Assembly: GCA_020091685.1 (NCBI GenBank)
Contig: CM034607.1
Location: 11,027,548 to 11,091,547 of the forward strand
Length of the DNA: 64,000 nucleotides
Direction: 5' to 3'
Origin: Lutjanus erythropterus
Taxonomy: Eukaryota; Chordata; Actinopteri; Lutjaniformes; Lutjanidae
The position numbers were made by a program, and so were the translations under genes. Of this stretch, positions 59,007-64,000 are shown piece after piece (positions within the stretch are counted from its first letter, which is position 1; each line of letters starts with the position of its first letter). The notes under the pieces are model-generated. The model saw only the letters and a program-made list of their open reading frames with translations, was not told where the DNA came from and did no database searches.

Positions 59007-60884
59007 ACAAGAGTCTACATCAGTCGACATCAGCTAGCTAGCAATGCTAGAATACAGCGACAAAGCTAAAATGCTGATGTTTAGCAGCAAATGTTTACCG
59101 TGTTTACCTTCTTTCATATGCTTCCAAATTTTAGCAAGAATGTTAGCATATTTGCAACATTTGCTAATTAGCACTAAGCACAAAGCCATGCTGCTAGCTA
59201 AAAATCCAGTCCAAAATGTTCAACGGTTTTCTAGAATCAATTAATATCCTCAAGACCAAAATGATTTTGCTTCTTTTGCACTATTTTTTACTGTGGGCTG
59301 TACCTGCCACCAATGCTGACTTCTGGGTAGATAACTGGCAGTTAATTTGAATCTCAGAGATATATAAAATCAGCATATTCAGGTGTACCTGTAAAAGATT
59401 GAGAAATATAGTTAAACACAGTCTGACCTGTCTGACATTTCTGCTGTGCTTACTTTATGTGGGCTATTATGTTGCTTTGCTAACGTCTTTAAATCACCCA
59501 GCAGCAACATCTCACCACTGGTTGGACTAAATGCTCATCTTGGTTAAACCAAAGCTGTCATTTTCTTTAGTCTGCAGTCCAACAAGTAAATTAGGTCTTC
59601 AGCCTAACATTGGTGAAAGCATAAAACATGCGTTTTGTGCACACTTTGAAATAACATCATAAAAGAAGAAGAACAAGAAGAAGATTTAAGACTGATTACG
59701 AGACTGAATGAATTGTTAAGATGAAAATACTTTGCAGTGTATCCCAACATATTCTGCCCCTCCTCAACCGCTTTCCCCCCTTTAACAGCTGACTTCCTCC
59801 TCCTCCTTCACCGACTGTATGTTACAGTGGGAGTGGGAGAGCTCACTGCTGGCAAGAGACGTCAGCTGTCAAAGAGGCTGAATTTACCCTTCATTTAATA
59901 TGCCTGTGATTCACTTTACTTCAAAAGCAAGTGGAATGAGTCAGACTCAGGCATGGCAGCTTTAGACACGTCCCCCCTCCTCCCAGCCACCCCTGTGCCA
60001 TCTGTGAGCTCTCCTTCTGAACCCAGAGACACAGTCACCTCTGTCACACAGCTCAAAGTTTGGTTTAAACTCGATACTGAGTTCTAGTGATGGCTGAATG
60101 CTAATCGCTGTACTGTGTTAAAGCCTTTCGAAGGATCAGGAGCAAATCTGATGACAAAAGAGAAACATTTCTCAAAAGGATAAGTTCCCATCTCACACAT
60201 TAAATCAGAATGCTTGGTTATACAAATAATTTCGCTCTGTACTCCAGTGATACTTAAGCAGGCTTGTTACCTCGGTCAACTTTTTGTATTTAAATAGGCC
60301 ACTGCGTGATGACGTATGTTTGTAGGCCAACCTGGAAGCATTGCTCTGGTTACCTCCATAAAAAGCCAATGGGATGTTTCTGCTGCATGTGTGGAAAATA
60401 AAATCTGTGGTGAACAAAAGTTTATGATACTTAGACATTTTTGTTTAACAAGATAATCTTTACATCCCACATTCATGATAAATGCAATTGGCAGACGTAA
60501 GCTAACATTACATGATAAACAAACTACACCATGGTCACATGACTCAATGTCAACCCCACTAGCGCTTGGCATGATGACGTTTAATGTCCATGACAACCAC
60601 CATAGTTTAATTTGGATACTTTTTGGTGATCACCTTTTGTAAGACACGTAAAATTTTAAAATTCACTAGTGGGATATTTATGTGTTTTATGTCGTATAAC
60701 AAAACTTGAAAACCTCTTAAGCTGACTTCGACAACCACTATCAACCAGTAGCTAGCTAACTAGAGTTTTGCTAACAGTAGCTCACTAGTTTGCCAGCATT
60801 TTGCTTACATTGGCTAACTTAAGATGTGGCCATATATGTCACTATTAGTATTAACAGACAGCAAAAAGAAGCTTAGAAAGGGTC

Positions 60885-61300
60885 AATTGGGGAAGTGTGC
60901 TTATTTGCTTTATTTTATAGTCTACTTTTTAAAGTTTAAATTTTGAGGCTACAGGCAGGAGGCAGGATGATTAGCATAGTTTAAATTAGCTTAGCATAAT
61001 TACTGGAAATTGCTAACCTGGCTCTGCCCAAAGGTAAAATATCCCACCTTCCAGTACCTGTAAAGCTCACTATACATGTTATATCTCTTTTATTTAATTC
61101 ATCCAAAAAACTCCCATTAAAACCTCTCAGGCATCCTGAGTAATGAAAAGTCTTTGCAAAGAGCCAGTCCAGCTCCTTCCCCCTGCTCCTTATCTTTATG
61201 CTATGCTAAGTGAACCATGCCTTAACTCCAAGTTCATATTTAGCATACAGGTATAAGAGTGGTATGGATCTTCTCTACTAACTTCTCTAAGTACTCTTTA
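60885..61300. mobile_element. MITE of the 'cttatttgc...ttagcttagc' family, copy 2
   Basis: Reads 'ggaagtgtgcttatttgctt', 'aaattagcttagcataatta', 'cctggctctgcccaaaggta' and 'cagtacctgtaaagctcact', the same order as the host element at 34640-35582, here without nested insertions. Confidence 0.65.
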
Positions 61301-62641
61301 AAGCTATGCTCATGTAATTATTAGCCTACTGTACCTAGTAAACAAAATGTGTTGCTGTTTACCAGAGAATTGCAGGAGCACATTAGTGAGAAGTCATCAC
61401 TAAAATAGCAGTGCTTGCTGTGCTTATTACTGCAGCCTGTGTGCACGTAGGATAGCAAATATTCCATGATTACTATTTCTCTGCAGGGAGGCAATGCCTC
61501 AGGGTGCAAAAATAATCAGCGGTGCTGCCGCATGTAGAGAGCTGCCTGGGCAAACTCCCACTCTTACTTTATACCTGAGTCACACATCGAGACGGATAGC
61601 TTGAAGAAAAGAAAAACCAAACACAACAATGACTCAAGAGGACACGTCCTAAATTGTGTCCCTCCAACACTTAATCCCTCCTGTATGCGTGCAGCACGTC
61701 ACATGGGCAAACAAAGCAGAACTGTGACTGGGAGGTGCCCTGCGGCAAAAACACTGAGTTTACAGTATGTGTGCTGCTGCTCGGTGCGTATGTGTGAAAC
61801 AGAGAAAGAGAAAGAGCAAGCATGCCCAGAGGTTGTCCTCCCTGCTGCTTGTTTGTTTTAACATTTCTCACAATTAAACCTCAAGGGCAGAAAAAAAAAA
61901 TGTCTCGACCCATTCACAGACGTGGAGGAGGGAGAATAGAAAGTGAGAAAAAGATGGATAAGACTATTACATCAATCTGATGGCACAATTACACCTATCC
62001 AGGACTGTATAAATCTCTTCTGAATGGACAGTTCAGATGATTACAGTTCAGGAGTCAGACACACTGTCCAAATGGTGCTTTTACGGCACCTGAAAACCAT
62101 CAGAATGTTAAAGTATTAGCTGTAACATCATCATCCTAATAGTTCCCTGAAGTGAAACTGACTTGTCATCGCCTGGTCCTTATTGGATGACCACGCAATG
62201 AAATCAAACCTCACTGTGTGACAGAGCGTGGCTCGCAGGTCTCCTCTTATAATTCTGTGGTGGGTAAATTGGATCATCCATTTACTGGCCAGATTTTGAC
62301 CTTAGATGTGAACGACTGCAATGTCTGCTAACACGATGAAATGCAATAATTTTCACTTTCACTTTTATTGCAGTCATGTAGCAAGTAATTAGTTATCTCA
62401 GGCTTTTATCTGGCCTTCTAGATATCATCTTTTCAGCTCTTCCTTCATCGCTAACCTCCCTCTCTCCTTAAATCTCTCCCTTTTTCTCTCCGTCCTCCCC
62501 TCCATCTTCCTTCTTTTCTGCCACCTCCTCTTGATATTTTCATCCCTTTACCCGTACCTTACGTCACACTTTCACTTCCCGCTCTCTCTCTTCCTCTTTC
62601 CCTCCTTCCCTCTGTACTTTCCTTCCTTCCTCTCCTCCCAG

Positions 62642-62763
62642 ATGCCCAGCCCACGGAGGCAGAGACAGCCGTGTGGAACCAGGTCAGCGCTGTGCTGGAG
62701 GAGGCTCATGGGATCCTAGCCGAGCTGCAGTCCTATAATGGCGCGGGCCAGGAGATACGAGAA
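62642..62763 (+). CDS. cyria/cyrib: CYRI family (FAM49) shared second coding exon
   Basis: Follows a long pyrimidine tract and acceptor 'ctcccag'. Enters in phase 1 and leaves in phase 0 at GAA|gtgagc, with 122 bases. It encodes (N/H)[13 protein letters not shown], then [17 protein letters not shown], then [10 protein letters not shown], the conserved segment that follows the N-terminus in CYRIA and CYRIB. By eye it matches the human paralogues about equally (roughly 26-27 of 41 positions each), so the paralogue cannot be named from this exon. The next exon, expected to begin with AIQNP/AIQHP, is not found before 64000. Confidence 0.95.
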
Positions 62764-63399
62764 GTGAGCACTGAGTAGTCGATAAGGGCTGAACATCCAT
62801 AAACTGTGGGAAAAATAAAACTCTGGTGTCTGCCAGGGTGAAAGTCTGTCATGAGGTGTAGCACGCAGTAAATATAGGCAGAGACAGAAATGTGTGAAAG
62901 TACTTTTTCAAACATGCAATATGTTGTTTTTGGTAGAAATATGAAGGTATCATCTGTCAGAAAGCTGGACTGCTGGTCTTGATCAACACCAGCTTTAGTG
63001 TGTTCAGATTTTAGCTTTTGCTCAGCAACACATTACAGCAAACCGGTCCCCTCTGCAGCATGAATGATTGCTGCTGATTGCTCAGCTGCTGGCATTGCTC
63101 TACTTGTTAACAAATAGTGCTGAATCGTTTCCTCTCCTCACTTCCTCACCTTGAGGACTTGGAAATAAGTCCTCAATAATTAAGAACAGACACACAGGTA
63201 GACTCTGTTTCTATAAGCAATCATTCACTAAGCTCAATCACCTTTTTTCTTTTAACCTGCGCACCTGCAGGGGATTCCTGAAGTGAGCGTGGCTGTAGGG
63301 CTGGGACACCACTGCTGACATTTAGGAATATTTTCTGTTTACCTAACTAATCTCACCAAGGAGAAAAAATAATTCTGTATCTTTCTTACGACAGATGCT
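62764..63399. other. Start of the next CYRI intron
   Basis: No coding content. 'ctgcag' before 'gggattcctgaag' near 63270 looks like a small exon boundary but does not encode the expected AIQNP sequence. Confidence 0.7.
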
Positions 63400-64000
63400 A
63401 TTAGCACCCATGTGTCACTAGCAAACGTTGCTATTTGCACTTTTTATTTTTAACCTTTATTTAGCCAGGGAAACCCACTGAGACCGAGGTCTCATTTTCG
63501 ATGGTGCCCTGGTTACAGACAATACATTTAAAATCATAGACAATACAAAACAATAAAATATCAAAACAAAAATGGCCACCATCGATAGCAGCATATCAAT
63601 CAATAATTCCAATTAAAAGATGTGTCTTAAAGGAGAGTAACTAAGAGTCGAATAGCCAGACTATTTACACTCTATTTATTTAGCCTGTCGTTTCAGAAAA
63701 AAAGCACCCAGGTGACCACAGCCAGCAATGCTATTTGCACCTGGGGTGTACATAGTCTGTCATGGCAGAAAGAAGAACCCAGATGTCTGTAGCAAGCAAT
63801 GCTATTTGCACTGAGCTGTTAACAGCCAATGTGGCTACTTACATCTGGGTGTATATCACTGACCATGGCAGAGACAAGCACCCCGGTGTCCATAGCCAGC
63901 AATGCTATTTGCACTTGGGGTGTAAATCGCATAGGTGTACATAGCCTATTATACAGAAACAAGCGCACAGATGTCTGTAGCAGGCAAGTTAGCAATGCTA
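63400..64000. repeat. Minisatellite with 'agcaatgctatttgcac' units, runs off the window end
   Basis: 'gctatttgcac' recurs at 63430-63440, 63730-63740, 63801-63811 and 63904-63914, each preceded by 'gtcc/gtct(g/a)tagc(a/c)agcaat' or similar; a further unit starts at 63985. Spacing is roughly 70-95 bp. A separate element (63441-63680) interrupts the first unit. Confidence 0.75.
63441..63680. mobile_element. Dispersed repeat 'aacctttatttagccaggg' inside the minisatellite
   Basis: Begins 'tttttaacctttatttagcc' and 'agggaaacccactgagacc', continuing with 'aggtctcattttc' and an A-rich segment. This layout matches a frequent teleost repeat ('tttaaccaggaaa...cattgagat'). It interrupts the minisatellite between its first and second units. 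Confidence 0.55.

Larger units (their letters stand above)
57733..62641. other. CYRI intron between alternative first exons and the shared exon
   Basis: Contains (GT)n at 58219-58252, MITE copies at 58444-59006 and 60885-61300, 'gctagc'-rich repeat-like DNA at 59030-59200 and 60730-60830, and a long pyrimidine tract just before the shared exon (62430-62641). No further coding exon of the family was found. Confidence 0.7.

Noticed and set aside
63270-63284. Possible next CYRI exon after 'cctgcag'
   Set aside because: Reads GIPE, not the expected AIQNP/AIQHP, and is followed by tgagcg rather than a GT donor.
1-64000. CRISPR arrays, prophages, bacterial operons
   Set aside because: The DNA is eukaryotic; the repeats here have no regular spacers and the genes are intron-split.

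Overview
This window is vertebrate nuclear DNA, most likely from a ray-finned fish (probably a spiny-rayed teleost). The evidence is intron-split genes with GT-AG junctions, AATAAA poly(A) signals, long (CA)n/(TG)n microsatellites, and many dispersed repeats of kinds typical of teleosts: hAT-, Harbinger- and other MITE-like elements and tRNA-derived SINEs. No operons, bacterial genes, viruses, rRNA or intact tRNA genes were seen.

Layout. (1) Positions 1-635 hold what looks like the last coding exon and 3' UTR of an unidentified plus-strand gene. (2) Positions about 2200-6500 hold a complete plus-strand txnl4a gene (U5 snRNP 15 kDa protein, DIM1 family). It has a non-coding first exon and three coding exons that join to exactly 142 codons plus stop. 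(3) Positions about 6500-28400 contain no gene that can be supported; several MITEs, SINEs and minisatellites lie there. (4) From about 28.4 kb to the window end is probably the 5' part of one large plus-strand gene of the CYRI family (FAM49/CYRIA/CYRIB, a RAC1-binding brake on the WAVE complex). Its certain parts are two alternative first coding exons (55706-55775 and 57660-57732) and the shared next coding exon (62642-62763); the rest lies beyond 64000. Candidate non-coding 5' exons with good splice donors are at about 28500-28877 and 51730-52004.

The most interesting biology is the tandem pair of CYRI first coding exons. One has the 23-residue, CYRIA-like N-terminus and the other the 24-residue, CYRIB-like N-terminus. 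Both end in the same phase and fit the same downstream exon, while splicing the first into the second runs into a stop codon, so the reading frame favours mutually exclusive use. Among mobile DNA, two nested insertions can be dated relative to their hosts: a 1.1-kb hAT-like element with a perfect 8-bp target duplication inside another repeat, and two short Harbinger-like elements inserted at the same TAA inside a third MITE. Most long open frames here are chance readings of microsatellites, polypyrimidine tracts or repeats and are not annotated as genes.
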